Part shown: piece by piece, positions 9,534-17,752 of the stretch | How the letters are laid out: each line of letters opens with the position of its first letter | Numbering within the stretch: position 1 is the stretch's first letter | Source of the DNA: CAYQIM01 sp964417555 | Lineage (GTDB): Bacteria > Pseudomonadota > Gammaproteobacteria > Diplorickettsiales > Diplorickettsiaceae | Length of the DNA stretch: 64,000 nt | Assembly (NCBI GenBank): GCA_964417555.1 | Contig: CAYQIM010000038.1 | Coordinates: 174,964-238,963, forward strand | Direction of reading: 5' to 3' | Notes under the pieces: generated by a model | Databases searched by the model: none | What the model saw: the letters and a program-made list of their open reading frames with translations, nothing else | Told to the model about the DNA's origin: nothing | Position numbers and translations under genes: made by a program

Positions 9534-9726
9534 TACGCTTCCTCCAAAAGGAATATCAAAAGTACCATTAAATAACTAGATTTTGCTTGTGTTGTAATTG
9601 CTGGGCATAGTAATCATCTTAAAATATAAATACAACTGTTATTTTAGATGATTGAATAAGTTCAAAATGCAATAAAAATGGATTCTTGTATACTTCAGCT
9701 TTAAAATTTACTGGATGGGGTGAGTT

Positions 9727-10671
9727 TTGGCAGCAAAGAAACATTTGCGGATAGCAACGCGAAAAAGTCTTTTAGCCTATTGGCAGGCTAATGCAATTAA
9801 AAAGCAATTGGAAGCGCGTTATCCGTCCATAGAGGTAGAACTTTTTCCTCTCATTACGGAAGGTGATAGACACCTAGCCAGTTCATTAAGCAAGCTAGGT
9901 GGTAAAGGTCTTTTTGTGAAAGAGTTAGAAAGCGCTTTGCTCAATGGGCAAGCAGATATCGCCGTCCATTCTATGAAAGATATGCCTATGGAACTAGAAA
10001 AAGGGTTAACTCTGGCTGCTATTTGTGAACGCGAGGATGCTCGAGATGTTTTGATTTCCAAGACCGGAGCGCATCTAACACAATTATCACCCGGTGCTTA
10101 TGTTGGTTCATCGAGCTTAAGACGTCAGGCGCAGCTCCTCGCCGTGCGTCCTGATCTTAAGGTTCAACTGCTGCGTGGTAATGTGGATACACGTTTAGAG
10201 AAGCTAGCAGTTGGCAAGTATGATGCGATTATTTTAGCGGCGGCTGGCCTTGTTCGTTTAGAAAAAATAACCTGTATTAGTGAATATTTAGAAATACGCG
10301 ATTTTTTACCAGCACCAGGCCAGGGCGCTTTGGGAATTGAATGTCGATCAGAGGATGTAGAGATACAGAAACTTATCGCTTTCTTAAATCATGAACCGAC
10401 TTATCATTGTGTGGTGGCTGAGCGTGCGTTGAGCCGACAATTAGGAGGTAGTTGCCAGGTACCTATCGCTGCTTATGCGGAGCGTTTTACAGATCAGCAA
10501 ATACGCTTACGCGGTTTGGTGGCAAGACCCGATGGAAGCTTGCTGATACACGTAGAAAAGTTTGGAACTATTGAAGAGGCTGAAAAATTAGGAGTTATTG
10601 CGGCAAAGGAATTAATAAGTCAAGGCGCTGATGCAATTTTGCAAGCACTTTTATATACCGCTCGTTCCTGA
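9727..10671 (+). CDS. hemC: Porphobilinogen deaminase (hydroxymethylbilane synthase)
   Basis: Joins four porphobilinogen molecules into hydroxymethylbilane for haem. It has the family N-terminus (LRIATRKSLLAYWQA), catalytic Asp85 in HSMKDMP, the arginine-rich substrate site SSSLRRQAQL, and the dipyrromethane-cofactor cysteine Cys243 in RQLGGSCQVP. Length (314) is normal. The start is a TTG at 9727 behind a strong GGGGTGAG; no ATG or GTG in frame lies nearby. hemD, hemX and hemY, which usually follow hemC, lie 15 kb away on the other strand. The last residues (YTARS) and the stop are encoded by the left end of a dispersed repeat that begins at 10654. Confidence 0.95.
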   Translation: MAAKKHLRIATRKSLLAYWQANAIKKQLEARYPSIEVELFPLITEGDRHLASSLSKLGGKGLFVKELESALLNGQADIAVHSMKDMPMELEKGLTLAAICEREDARDVLISKTGAHLTQLSPGAYVGSSSLRRQAQLLAVRPDLKVQLLRGNVDTRLEKLAVGKYDAIILAAAGLVRLEKITCISEYLEIRDFLPAPGQGALGIECRSEDVEIQKLIAFLNHEPTYHCVVAERALSRQLGGSCQVPIAAYAERFTDQQIRLRGLVARPDGSLLIHVEKFGTIEEAEKLGVIAAKELISQGADAILQALLYTARS

Positions 10672-10786
10672 AGATGAGAATTTTTTATGCTTACCGCGAG
10701 AGGAGAGAATCGGGGTTCTCTCCTTGAAAATCCTCATCGCTTTTAAAGAAAACAGTTGAAGTTGCGAATTTGCAACTTCAACTGTA
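10654..10786 (+). repeat. TATACCGCTCG structured repeat, copy B
   Basis: Starts inside hemC, whose last five codons and stop it supplies. It has a stem GGAGAGAA/TTCTCTCC around a loop TCGGGG, and a perfect 13-bp terminal inverted repeat (10753-10765 with 10772-10784, CAGTTGAAGTTGC). The middle GGGCAAAAGC segment of copies A and C is missing. The stem sequences differ from those in copies A and C but remain paired. Confidence 0.7.
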
Positions 10787-10796
10787 ATAGGTAAGT

Positions 10797-11444
10797 TTAA
10801 TGTTTGGAAGAGGAAGTGGTTTTGGTGGGATATTCGCAAAGATCGTTAATGATGCATTCAGGACATTTTGGTTTTCTTGCTAAGCAAGTATAACGTCCAT
10901 GTAGGATTAGCCAGTGGTGGGCGTTTTTTAAATAAGCCTTGGGTGTGACTTTAAGTAATATTTTTTCAACTGATAGCGGCGTTTTCCCTGTAGCAAGACC
11001 TGTTCTGTTGCTGACACGAAAGATATGGGTATCAACAGCAATAGTGGGCTGATTAAAAGCGGTATTGAGCACTACGTTCGCTGTTTTACGTCCCACACCG
11101 GGCAACTTTTTCAAGGCCTCGCGTTGTTCAGGAATCTTGCTTTGATATTGGGTCACTAAAATTTCACAGGTTTTTAAAATATTATTTGCTTTCGTATTAT
11201 ATAAGCCGATCGACTTAATATATTCTTTTAAGCCTTGTAGCTTGAGCGATAGTACTTTTCTAGGGGTATTGGCCTTAGCAAATAATGCTTTGGTGGCTCG
11301 ATTGACTGATTTATCGGTAGCTTGTGCAGAAAGGATAACAGCGATTAATAATTCAAAAGGAGAATGATAAATTAATTCCGTTTGTGGATTTGGGTTTTGT
11401 AAATGAAAGCGTTGAAAAATAGCAAGACGCTTTTTTGCGTTCAT
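10797..11444 (-). CDS. nth: Endonuclease III
   Basis: A DNA glycosylase/AP lyase that removes oxidised pyrimidines in base-excision repair. The helix-hairpin-helix LPGVGRKTANVVLN contains the catalytic Lys120, and Asp138 lies in VDTHIFRVSNR. The 4Fe-4S cluster ligands are C-X6-C-X2-C-X5-C at Cys187, Cys194, Cys197 and Cys203. The length of 215 fits the family (211 in E. coli). The gene follows the S24-like regulator on the same strand with only one base between them, so the two are probably cotranscribed. Confidence 0.95.
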   Translation of the reverse strand: MNAKKRLAIFQRFHLQNPNPQTELIYHSPFELLIAVILSAQATDKSVNRATKALFAKANTPRKVLSLKLQGLKEYIKSIGLYNTKANNILKTCEILVTQYQSKIPEQREALKKLPGVGRKTANVVLNTAFNQPTIAVDTHIFRVSNRTGLATGKTPLSVEKILLKVTPKAYLKNAHHWLILHGRYTCLARKPKCPECIINDLCEYPTKTTSSSKH

Positions 11445-11445
11445 G

Positions 11446-12105
11446 CTACTTTCTTTTTTTAAAGTCCATTCTAGATTGTACCATTACACCAAGAAATCGA
11501 TGGGGTTTATCTAATAATAAAGTTTTAAAATCAGCATTCAGCGACTTAAGAATGGTTTGTTCGCCGTCTATTAAAACTTGTTTGAAGTTGGGGAGCTGAT
11601 GTCCTTCAACGTGAACAATAGCGAAATCTAGACTATTAGGTTCTAGCTCAGGATCGATAAGTAGCATTGTCCCTTCTGGAAAACGAGGTTCCATTGTCGT
11701 ATCTCTAACGGCAATAGCGTAAGCATGTTGTCCTAATTCAATATCCGTTGAGATGGTGGGTAAAGGACCTAATTTTTGCGTCAGCTTAGGCCAAAGCAGT
11801 ACTTGATCCCATCCTAATATAGGGATCTTTCGCCAACCTTGGGCATCCGGATTATAAGTGCCAGGAATGCGGTCAGTAGGTAAGGGTTCATCGCCAATTA
11901 ACTGACTGATAGATATAGCGAAAAAATTAGCGATGGGGCTTAGTGTAGCGACTTTAGGGTTATCTGTTTCCCCTGAGCAAATCCGATGTACTACCGGTTG
12001 GCCAATGCCTGTACGGCGTGCTAATTCTGATTCATTAATATCGATTTCAGCCATCAATCCTTTTAGGATGGCACTCATACTACCATTTTTCATATCATTT
12101 TTCAC
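11446..12105 (-). CDS. XRE-family HTH regulator with S24 (LexA/CI-like) C-terminal domain
   Basis: 219 residues. An N-terminal helix-turn-helix (about 22-72: ESELARRTGIGQPVVHRICS) is followed by a peptidase-S24-fold domain (about 95-215). At the site of the nucleophilic serine (GDSM in LexA) it reads RDTTMEP, so Thr137 replaces Ser. The dyad lysine appears conserved (Lys175 in FKQVL, 38 residues later; LexA spacing is 37). It may therefore cleave itself poorly or not at all and act as a ligand- or partner-controlled repressor. Its position one base before nth suggests co-expression with repair, but its targets are unknown. It could equally derive from an old prophage C repressor. Confidence 0.82.
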   Translation of the reverse strand: MKNDMKNGSMSAILKGLMAEIDINESELARRTGIGQPVVHRICSGETDNPKVATLSPIANFFAISISQLIGDEPLPTDRIPGTYNPDAQGWRKIPILGWDQVLLWPKLTQKLGPLPTISTDIELGQHAYAIAVRDTTMEPRFPEGTMLLIDPELEPNSLDFAIVHVEGHQLPNFKQVLIDGEQTILKSLNADFKTLLLDKPHRFLGVMVQSRMDFKKRK

Positions 12106-12256
12106 TGATTAATTAGCGGTGATTTTATCTGCTAATTTTTATAATTTCTAGTGGTTAGTTGGCGAAGTCACAATAACTAGCCCTATGTACTGGCATGAGA
12201 TTAAAAGAAGGCTTTTCGTGTCAGCTCAAAGAGCCATTTTATATGATAGATAAGTC

Positions 12257-12285
12257 TTGTCAGCTGCAAGGATTATGCATAGAAT
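12257..12285 (+). promoter_or_regulatory. Predicted sigma-70 promoter of rpsO
   Basis: A -35 box TTGTCA (12257-12262) and -10 box TAGAAT (12280-12285) separated by exactly 17 bp, 31 bp before the rpsO start. Good agreement with the consensus at both hexamers and in spacing. Confidence 0.6.
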
Positions 12286-12316
12286 AGCGATTCATTTATA
12301 AGAGGTAAAAGGTTTT

Positions 12317-12574
12317 ATGTTGGCTAAAAGCGAAATAATGGCTAAATATCAGCGGGGCTCAAACGATACGGGGTCGCCAGAGGTTCAGGTAGCTTTGCTA
12401 TCAAGTGACATCGAACAGCTGAATAGTCATTTCCAAGCTCATAAAAAAGATAACCATTCACGGCAGGGCTTGTTAAAAAAAGTAGCTTTACGTCGTAAAT
12501 TGTTAAAGTATTTAAAAAGAGTTGATTTGCAACGCTATTCAAGCCTAATTAAACAACTTGGGTTGCGTGGCTAG
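12317..12574 (+). CDS. rpsO: 30S ribosomal protein S15
   Basis: 85 residues, four shorter than the E. coli protein; the missing residues are at the N-terminus. The 16S-binding signatures NDTGSPEVQVALLS, HFQAHKKDNHSRQGLL and RRKLLKYLKR are intact, and the protein ends LIKQLGLRG as usual. S15 binds the central domain of 16S rRNA early in 30S assembly. A consensus-like promoter lies upstream and a hairpin separates the gene from pnp, the classic rpsO-pnp arrangement. Confidence 0.97.
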   Translation: MLAKSEIMAKYQRGSNDTGSPEVQVALLSSDIEQLNSHFQAHKKDNHSRQGLLKKVALRRKLLKYLKRVDLQRYSSLIKQLGLRG

Positions 12575-12625
12575 GTCTTGATTGACGTCATCACTTTGTC
12601 ATCGAATTTTTGAAACGTTTTATTT

Positions 12626-12660
12626 AAATGGGCGGCAATTTTCGCCCATTTGTTATTTTT
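12626..12660 (+). terminator. Intrinsic terminator between rpsO and pnp
   Basis: AAATGGGCG pairs with CGCCCATTT across a loop of eight, followed by GTTATTTTT. It corresponds in place to the E. coli rpsO terminator, through which some transcription runs into pnp. It overlaps a spurious upstream extension of the pnp frame, which supports the later pnp start. Confidence 0.75.
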
Positions 12661-12672
12661 GAGGGAGTGTCA

Positions 12673-14790
12673 GTGTTAAAATCTACAAAGAAAGTATTCC
12701 AATTTGGCGCCCATGAGGTGATTTTAGAGACCGGGGCTATTGCTCGCCAGGCTACAGCGTCTGTTTTGATTACGCTAGAGGGCACCACTGTTTTAGTGGC
12801 TGTTGTGGGTCGTAAGCAACGGGCTGGCGAGGAAAGTGATTTTTTTCCGTTGACGGTCCATTATCAGGAGCGTTCCTATGCAGCAGGTCGTGTTCCTGGC
12901 GGGTATTTTAAACGCGAAGGGCGCCCCACTGAAAAAGAAATCTTAACTTCCCGTTTGATCGATAGGCCAATACGCCCCTTGTTTCCTGAAGGTTTTAGCA
13001 ATGAAGTCCAAATCGTTGCGACGGTATTGTCTTCTAATCCTGATATTAATGCCGATATTCCGGCCATGATCGGTGCTTCGGCAGCATTAGCGCTTTCAGG
13101 ATTACCGTTTAATGGTCCTATAGCAGCAGCGAGAGTGGGATATGCACAGGGTGAATATTTACTTAACCCTACCTTTAAGCAGCTAGAGACTTCAGATTTA
13201 GACTTAGTTGTTGCCGGAACAGAAAATGCGGTACTTATGGTAGAGTCACAAGCGGCCGAACTTTCTGAAGAAATAATGCTGGGCGCCGTTCTATTCGGTC
13301 AGCAACAGATGCAGGTTGTTATACAAGCAATTAAAGAGTTGGTCGAAGAAGTAGGTAAATCGGCGTGGGACTGGCAACCTAGTGCGCGTTTGGATAATGC
13401 GATAGCGAAAGAGCTGACACATGCGATAGAAGCTTCTGTGACTGAAACCTATCAAATTTCAGAAAAGCTAGCGCGCAAAGCAAGATTAGATGAATTACGC
13501 GAACAGCTGCTAGAAAAATTAGACGAAGAGAAAGGGATAACTGCCAAATCACTACAAAATTTATTCTCCTCTTTGGAAGAGAAAATAGTTCGAAATCGTA
13601 TTTTAGACGGTTTGGCGCGTATCGATGGACGTGATAAGGAAACAGTACGCCCCATCACTATTCAGCCTGGCTTGTTACCACGGACGCATGGTTCAGTTTT
13701 ATTTACCCGCGGTGAAACACAAGCTATTGTCGTTGCTACTCTGGGTACCGATAGAGATGCGCAAATTATAGAGGCTTTGGATGGCGAAGCGCGTGAAACT
13801 TTCATGCTTCACTATAACTTCCCACCCTATAGCGTGGGTGAAACAGGTCAAGTGGGCAGTCCTAAACGGCGTGAAATTGGCCACGGAAATTTGGCAAAAC
13901 GTGCTTTACGTGCAGTATTGCCGAGTGAGTCTGATTTTCCTTATGTATTACGCGTTGTTTCTGAGATTACTGAATCGAATGGTTCCAGCTCTATGGCGAC
14001 TGTTTGTGGATCCAGTATTGCTTTAATGGACGCCGGAGTGCCTCTCAAGAAGCATGTAGCCGGTATTGCTATGGGTTTAATAAAGGAAGGCGAGCGTTTT
14101 GCTGTTTTGACTGACATTTTAGGCGATGAAGATCACTTAGGAGATATGGATTTTAAAGTTGCTGGAACAGCGGATGGTATTACGGCCTTACAGATGGATA
14201 TTAAGATTGATGGAATTACTGAAGAAATTTTAAAAATTGCACTCAATCAAGCAAAAGCAGGTCGTTTGCATATATTAGGAATTATGGAAGAAACCTTAGC
14301 AACGCCTCGTGTTGAAGTTTCGCCTTATGCGCCACGGATTACGACCTTAAAGATAAATCCTGACAAAATTCGTGATTTAATTGGTAAAGGAGGAGCGACT
14401 ATCCGTTCTATTACCGAAGAAACAGGAACCTTAATCGATATTAGTGACGATGGCGTAGTTCGGATTTCTACTTCTGATTTACAAGCCTGCCAAAATGCGA
14501 TTGATCGCATTAAAAAGGTGACTGCAGAAGTTGAAGTGGGTGTCATTTATGAAGGTCCTGTTGTCAAACTGACTGATTTTGGCGCCTTCGTGAATGTATT
14601 ACCAGGACGTGATGGTTTAGTACACATTTCACAAATTTCTAATGAACGAGTTGAGAATGTGAGTGATGTGTTGAACGAAGGTCAAATTGTTAAAGTTAAA
14701 GTCCTTGAGATTGATAGGCAAGGTCGTATTCGTTTGACGATGAAAGATTTAGAAGCTGAAAAAGAAACTGAGAACGAAATAGAATCGTGA
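12673..14790 (+). CDS. pnp: Polyribonucleotide nucleotidyltransferase (PNPase)
   Basis: A phosphorolytic 3'-5' exoribonuclease and degradosome component. It contains two RNase PH cores (about 1-210 and 315-545), the all-helical linker, a KH domain (INPDKIRDLIGKGGATIRSI) and an S1 domain (YEGPVVKLTDFGAFVNVLPG, DGLVHISQIS). I chose the GTG at 12673, six bases after GAGGGA, which gives MLKSTKKVFQFGAHEV and about 705 residues. The frame is open back to 12628, but that stretch is the rpsO terminator. The stop overlaps the GTG of the broken rhodanese gene. Confidence 0.96.
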   Translation: MLKSTKKVFQFGAHEVILETGAIARQATASVLITLEGTTVLVAVVGRKQRAGEESDFFPLTVHYQERSYAAGRVPGGYFKREGRPTEKEILTSRLIDRPIRPLFPEGFSNEVQIVATVLSSNPDINADIPAMIGASAALALSGLPFNGPIAAARVGYAQGEYLLNPTFKQLETSDLDLVVAGTENAVLMVESQAAELSEEIMLGAVLFGQQQMQVVIQAIKELVEEVGKSAWDWQPSARLDNAIAKELTHAIEASVTETYQISEKLARKARLDELREQLLEKLDEEKGITAKSLQNLFSSLEEKIVRNRILDGLARIDGRDKETVRPITIQPGLLPRTHGSVLFTRGETQAIVVATLGTDRDAQIIEALDGEARETFMLHYNFPPYSVGETGQVGSPKRREIGHGNLAKRALRAVLPSESDFPYVLRVVSEITESNGSSSMATVCGSSIALMDAGVPLKKHVAGIAMGLIKEGERFAVLTDILGDEDHLGDMDFKVAGTADGITALQMDIKIDGITEEILKIALNQAKAGRLHILGIMEETLATPRVEVSPYAPRITTLKINPDKIRDLIGKGGATIRSITEETGTLIDISDDGVVRISTSDLQACQNAIDRIKKVTAEVEVGVIYEGPVVKLTDFGAFVNVLPGRDGLVHISQISNERVENVSDVLNEGQIVKVKVLEIDRQGRIRLTMKDLEAEKETENEIES

Positions 14791-15291
14791 TCAAGCAGCA
14801 CACATCAGGTTTTTTAGGTTTGGTCGCTGATGTAAAGTCCAGAATTACAGAGATAAGCCCCAGCGACTTGGCTAAAAAGCTAATGGAAATATACTCACAG
14901 CAATTGGATTTTCGGCAAGGCGCCGTGAAAGTGAGCAACCGGAGTGTATGTAGAATACATGAGGATTGCGAACTGAGTGGGAACGCAGCCGAAAATTCAA
15001 GTGCGAAGAGTATACCTTTTTATTTGATTGATGTGCGTGAGCAGGATGAATACCAACAAGGTGCAATCCCCCCCATGCTATTCATCTCAGCAAAGGCATT
15101 ATTGAGCGTGATATCGAAAAGCAAATCCCTGACTACCAGGCAGAGATTGTTGTTTATTGTAGTGGCGGTTTTCGGTCTTGTTTGGTCGCAGATAACCTAA
15201 AAAAATGGGTTATTCTCAGGTTGCTTCATTAACAGGTGGTTTAAGGGCTTGGCTAGAAGCCGGTTATTCTATTCTTCCTCCCCTAGAATAA
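14787..15291 (+). pseudogene. Rhodanese-domain protein, broken by two homopolymer frameshifts and a palindromic insertion
   Basis: The first frame (GTG 14787) reads MIKQHTSGFLGLVADVKSRI and SPSDLAKKL, then about 43 residues encoded by a palindromic element, then FYLIDVREQDEYQQGAIP. At a run of seven C (15068-15074) the rhodanese sequence moves to another frame (HAIHL-type segment, then IPDYQAEIVVYCSGGFRSCL, with the catalytic Cys in CSGGFRS). At seven A (15199-15205) it moves again (GYSQVASLTGGLRAWLEAGY) and ends at the TAA at 15291. With one more base in each run the gene would be whole apart from the insert. Sequencing error or phase variation at the runs cannot be excluded. Rhodaneses transfer sulfane sulphur. 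Confidence 0.85.
14890..15014 (+). repeat. 125-bp palindromic element, copy 1 (inside the rhodanese gene)
   Basis: Starts TATACTCACAGCAATTGG and ends AATTCAAGTGCGAAGAGTATA read in the gene's sense. The ends are imperfect inverted repeats of about 27 bp (TATACTC...TTTTCGGC on both sides). The insertion keeps the frame and encodes YSQQLDFRQGA, then IHEDCELSGNAAENSSAKSI. It matches the element in pyrC at roughly 85% by eye and has the same length. Confidence 0.9.
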
Positions 15292-15325
15292 CCTGAAAAT
15301 TGGATTGATAAAAAATTGAGAAAGC

Positions 15326-15393
15326 GAGGGGTGGCAGCGAGATACTTTTTTGTGATGTAAAACACAAAAAAGTATCTGCTGACAGGACCCCGA
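15326..15393. terminator. Long inverted repeat upstream of tRNA-Leu
   Basis: A perfect 15-bp stem (AGATACTTTTTTGTG at 15340-15354 with its complement at 15363-15377, loop of 8) extends outward through imperfect pairing of GAGGGGTGGCAG with CTGACAGGACCCC. It may terminate transcription of the pnp/rhodanese unit or be another dispersed palindrome; no U-run follows directly. Confidence 0.5.
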
Positions 15394-15437
15394 GGCTAAT
15401 TTTTAGTTTTTATTATCCAATACTCAGGTAAAATGAC

Positions 15438-15522
15438 GCCGAGATGGTGAAACTGGTAGACACGCAAGTTTCAGGTACTTGTGGGGTAACCCGTGGAGGT
15501 TCGAGTCCTCTTCTCGGCACCA
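15438..15522 (+). tRNA. tRNA-Leu (anticodon CAG)
   Basis: 85 nt with CCA encoded. Acceptor GCCGAGA pairs with TCTCGGC. The anticodon stem CAAGT/ACTTG encloses the loop TTCAGGT (anticodon 15472-15474). A variable arm (GGGGTAACCC) of class II length is followed by the T arm GGAGGTTCGAGTCCTC. All features fit leucine tRNA for CUG codons. Confidence 0.96.
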
Positions 15523-15624
15523 GACTGCGTTTTTAATATTTTATGTTAAAAACAAGCAGCAAAAGAACTTGGTATTTTTTCTAAAATCGGGTTAAATAGG
15601 CAAAATTATTTCTAGCCTAATTGC

Positions 15625-16698
15625 ATGAGTGTTCTGTCGCCGCTTTATGACATTCGTAAGACCTTTGAAGAAAACTTCCGCGATCCCTCTTTTTCCTTAC
15701 TAATTCCACCTGCTCGCCAATGTCCTCCTAAAGACCAATGGTTAGCCTTCCTAGGTTTTTTTTTGGCCTCTCGAATTGGGGCCGCCGCTTGTGCGGTGAC
15801 TACGGGTAAAGGTATAGCCTTATTAGCCCGTTTAGGTTTTGATGTATTAACCTATAAAACGATTCGACGGCGTGCTTACCCTAGCCATCCACTACCCAAT
15901 ATTGTTTATGTGAATAAAAATACTGCATTAAGCGAATCAGATTTAGATAAGCCTATTTTTACCCAAAATACTCCCGCTTCAGCAGAAAAGATTGCTATCA
16001 GCAATTCCTTTGGTAATGGTTGTTTGGAGCCTGAAGTGCTTATCCAAGATATTGCGCTGGCAAAAAATAGCTTGTCTAAAGGCCAAATTTTAATTGTATC
16101 GGTTTATGGCGAAGGCGAATCGCTTGAAGCAGTGGCTTCAGAGTTTGCTGAAACTGCTTTATTTGCTCAACAAGCCGGCGCCGATATAATTGAGCTTAAC
16201 CTTTCCTGTCCTAATCTATCGAAAAAAGGAGAACCGATTTATTGGGATGTTGATGCCGTGCAAAAGATTACATCTTGTGTTGTTAAGCGTATTAATGGAA
16301 TGCCTGTCGTCGTCAAATTAGGATTGTTACCTTCTGGATGCTCTCTCACTCAACTTTTAGAAGGCATTGCGCGCTCGGGTGCTAGAGGTGTGAGTGTGAT
16401 CAATTCGATCAGTATGCGGGTCGTTAATGAATTACAACAACCGGCATTTGGCAAACGAATTTTTAGTGGTGTTTCAGGTTATCCCATCCGTGAACTCGCA
16501 TTACAATTTATTAAAAAAATAATTCAGATTAACCAGGAAAAAAAATTAGCTTTAGTCGTTATAGGGATGGGCGGTATTACACGCGCCGATCATTTTAACG
16601 ATTTTTTTAATGCGGGTGCAGATATCGCACTTTCAGCAACAGGCATGATGTGGAATCCTTATCTTGCCTCTCAATATCATCAACAAACTCAATTATGA
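15625..16698 (+). CDS. pyrD: Dihydroorotate dehydrogenase, Cys-type (class 1-like)
   Basis: Oxidises dihydroorotate to orotate, the fourth step of UMP synthesis. A flavin TIM-barrel protein of 357 residues. The active-site loop reads NLSCPN (Cys195), the catalytic cysteine of class 1 enzymes; class 2 (quinone, membrane-bound) enzymes carry Ser there. Other family segments are VVVKLG (Lys231), SVINS and the C-terminal phosphate site VIGMGGI with a GADIALSATG segment. It lacks the amphipathic class 2 membrane helix, but its first 95 residues are longer and unlike the textbook class 1A enzyme. First gene of the pyrimidine cluster; its stop overlaps the carA start. No pyrK-like partner is present. 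Confidence 0.85.
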   Translation: MSVLSPLYDIRKTFEENFRDPSFSLLIPPARQCPPKDQWLAFLGFFLASRIGAAACAVTTGKGIALLARLGFDVLTYKTIRRRAYPSHPLPNIVYVNKNTALSESDLDKPIFTQNTPASAEKIAISNSFGNGCLEPEVLIQDIALAKNSLSKGQILIVSVYGEGESLEAVASEFAETALFAQQAGADIIELNLSCPNLSKKGEPIYWDVDAVQKITSCVVKRINGMPVVVKLGLLPSGCSLTQLLEGIARSGARGVSVINSISMRVVNELQQPAFGKRIFSGVSGYPIRELALQFIKKIIQINQEKKLALVVIGMGGITRADHFNDFFNAGADIALSATGMMWNPYLASQYHQQTQL

Positions 16699-17747
16699 AA
16701 TCACTGATACCGACACGATTACAATTAAAAACAGGCGAAAGTTTTGCCGGATTTTCACCGCAGTCCCAAGTGAAGAATCAAACAGGTGAAGTGATATTTA
16801 ATACCGGTATGGTGGGTTATGTAGAATCTTTAACTGACCCTTCTTATGCTGGTCAGATACTTTGTTTTACTTATCCATTAATAGGAAATTACGGTGTTTC
16901 AGCACGTGATACTTGGGAATCTACAAAGATACAGGTGAAAGGGGTTGTTATGTCCGAGCTTGCCCCTTTTTATTCAAATTATTCAGCGCAAAGCTCGCTG
17001 TTGACGTGGTTGGAAGAACAAGCCATTCCGTATATTACCGGCGTTGATACGCGCGCGTTAACACATGTATTACGCGTAGACGGTGTAACACCTGGAGTTA
17101 TTACCCAGTCTGCTACAAATCCTACGGAATTTATTGAATTTGATAGTATTGATTGGGTAAAACAAGTCACGATTAGTGAACCTATAATGTATGGAAAAGG
17201 CAAAAAAAAGATTATCGTCGTTGACTGTGGTTTAAAAGAAAACATACTACGTTGTTTATTGCAATTTCCACTACAAATAAAGCGAGTTCCTTATGATTAC
17301 GATTATAGTCAAGAAGACTATGATGGTGTGTTTATTTCCAATGGTCCTGGCGATCCTACATTATGTCAGCAAACTGTTACTATTCTAAAAAAAGTATTGG
17401 CCCAGAAAAAGCCTTGTTTTGGTATTTGTTTGGGTACGCAATTGATGGCTTTAGCAGTAGGGGCAAAAACCTATAAATTGGTCTTTGGACATCGCTCGCA
17501 AAATCAACCTTGCCTTTATTTACCTACCCAGCGTTGTTTTCTAACATCACAAAATCATGGCTATGCCGTTGATGAAAAATCCTTGCCCAAGGATTGGAAA
17601 ATACTATTTCGTAATCTAAATGATAAATCCGTGGCGGGTATTGAGCATCAAGAACATCCCTTTTTTTCAGTACAATTTCATCCAGAGGCGGCGCCAGGGC
17701 CAATGGATACGCAATGGCTATTTGATCGTTTCTATCGCAGCTTATAA
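16695..17747 (+). CDS. carA: Carbamoyl-phosphate synthase small (glutaminase) subunit
   Basis: Hydrolyses glutamine to supply ammonia to CarB. The start is the ATG at 16695 (MKSLIPTRLQLKTGESFAG), overlapping the pyrD stop; the frame is open further upstream but only within pyrD. The glutaminase triad is visible: Cys245 in FGICLGTQ, His329 and Glu331 in QFHPEAAPGP. The N-terminal domain motifs GEVIFNTGMVGYVESLTDPS and GVDTRALT are intact. At 350 residues it is somewhat shorter than E. coli CarA (382), mostly from short linkers. It precedes carB by five bases. Confidence 0.95.
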   Translation: MKSLIPTRLQLKTGESFAGFSPQSQVKNQTGEVIFNTGMVGYVESLTDPSYAGQILCFTYPLIGNYGVSARDTWESTKIQVKGVVMSELAPFYSNYSAQSSLLTWLEEQAIPYITGVDTRALTHVLRVDGVTPGVITQSATNPTEFIEFDSIDWVKQVTISEPIMYGKGKKKIIVVDCGLKENILRCLLQFPLQIKRVPYDYDYSQEDYDGVFISNGPGDPTLCQQTVTILKKVLAQKKPCFGICLGTQLMALAVGAKTYKLVFGHRSQNQPCLYLPTQRCFLTSQNHGYAVDEKSLPKDWKILFRNLNDKSVAGIEHQEHPFFSVQFHPEAAPGPMDTQWLFDRFYRSL

Positions 17748-17752
17748 AAATT

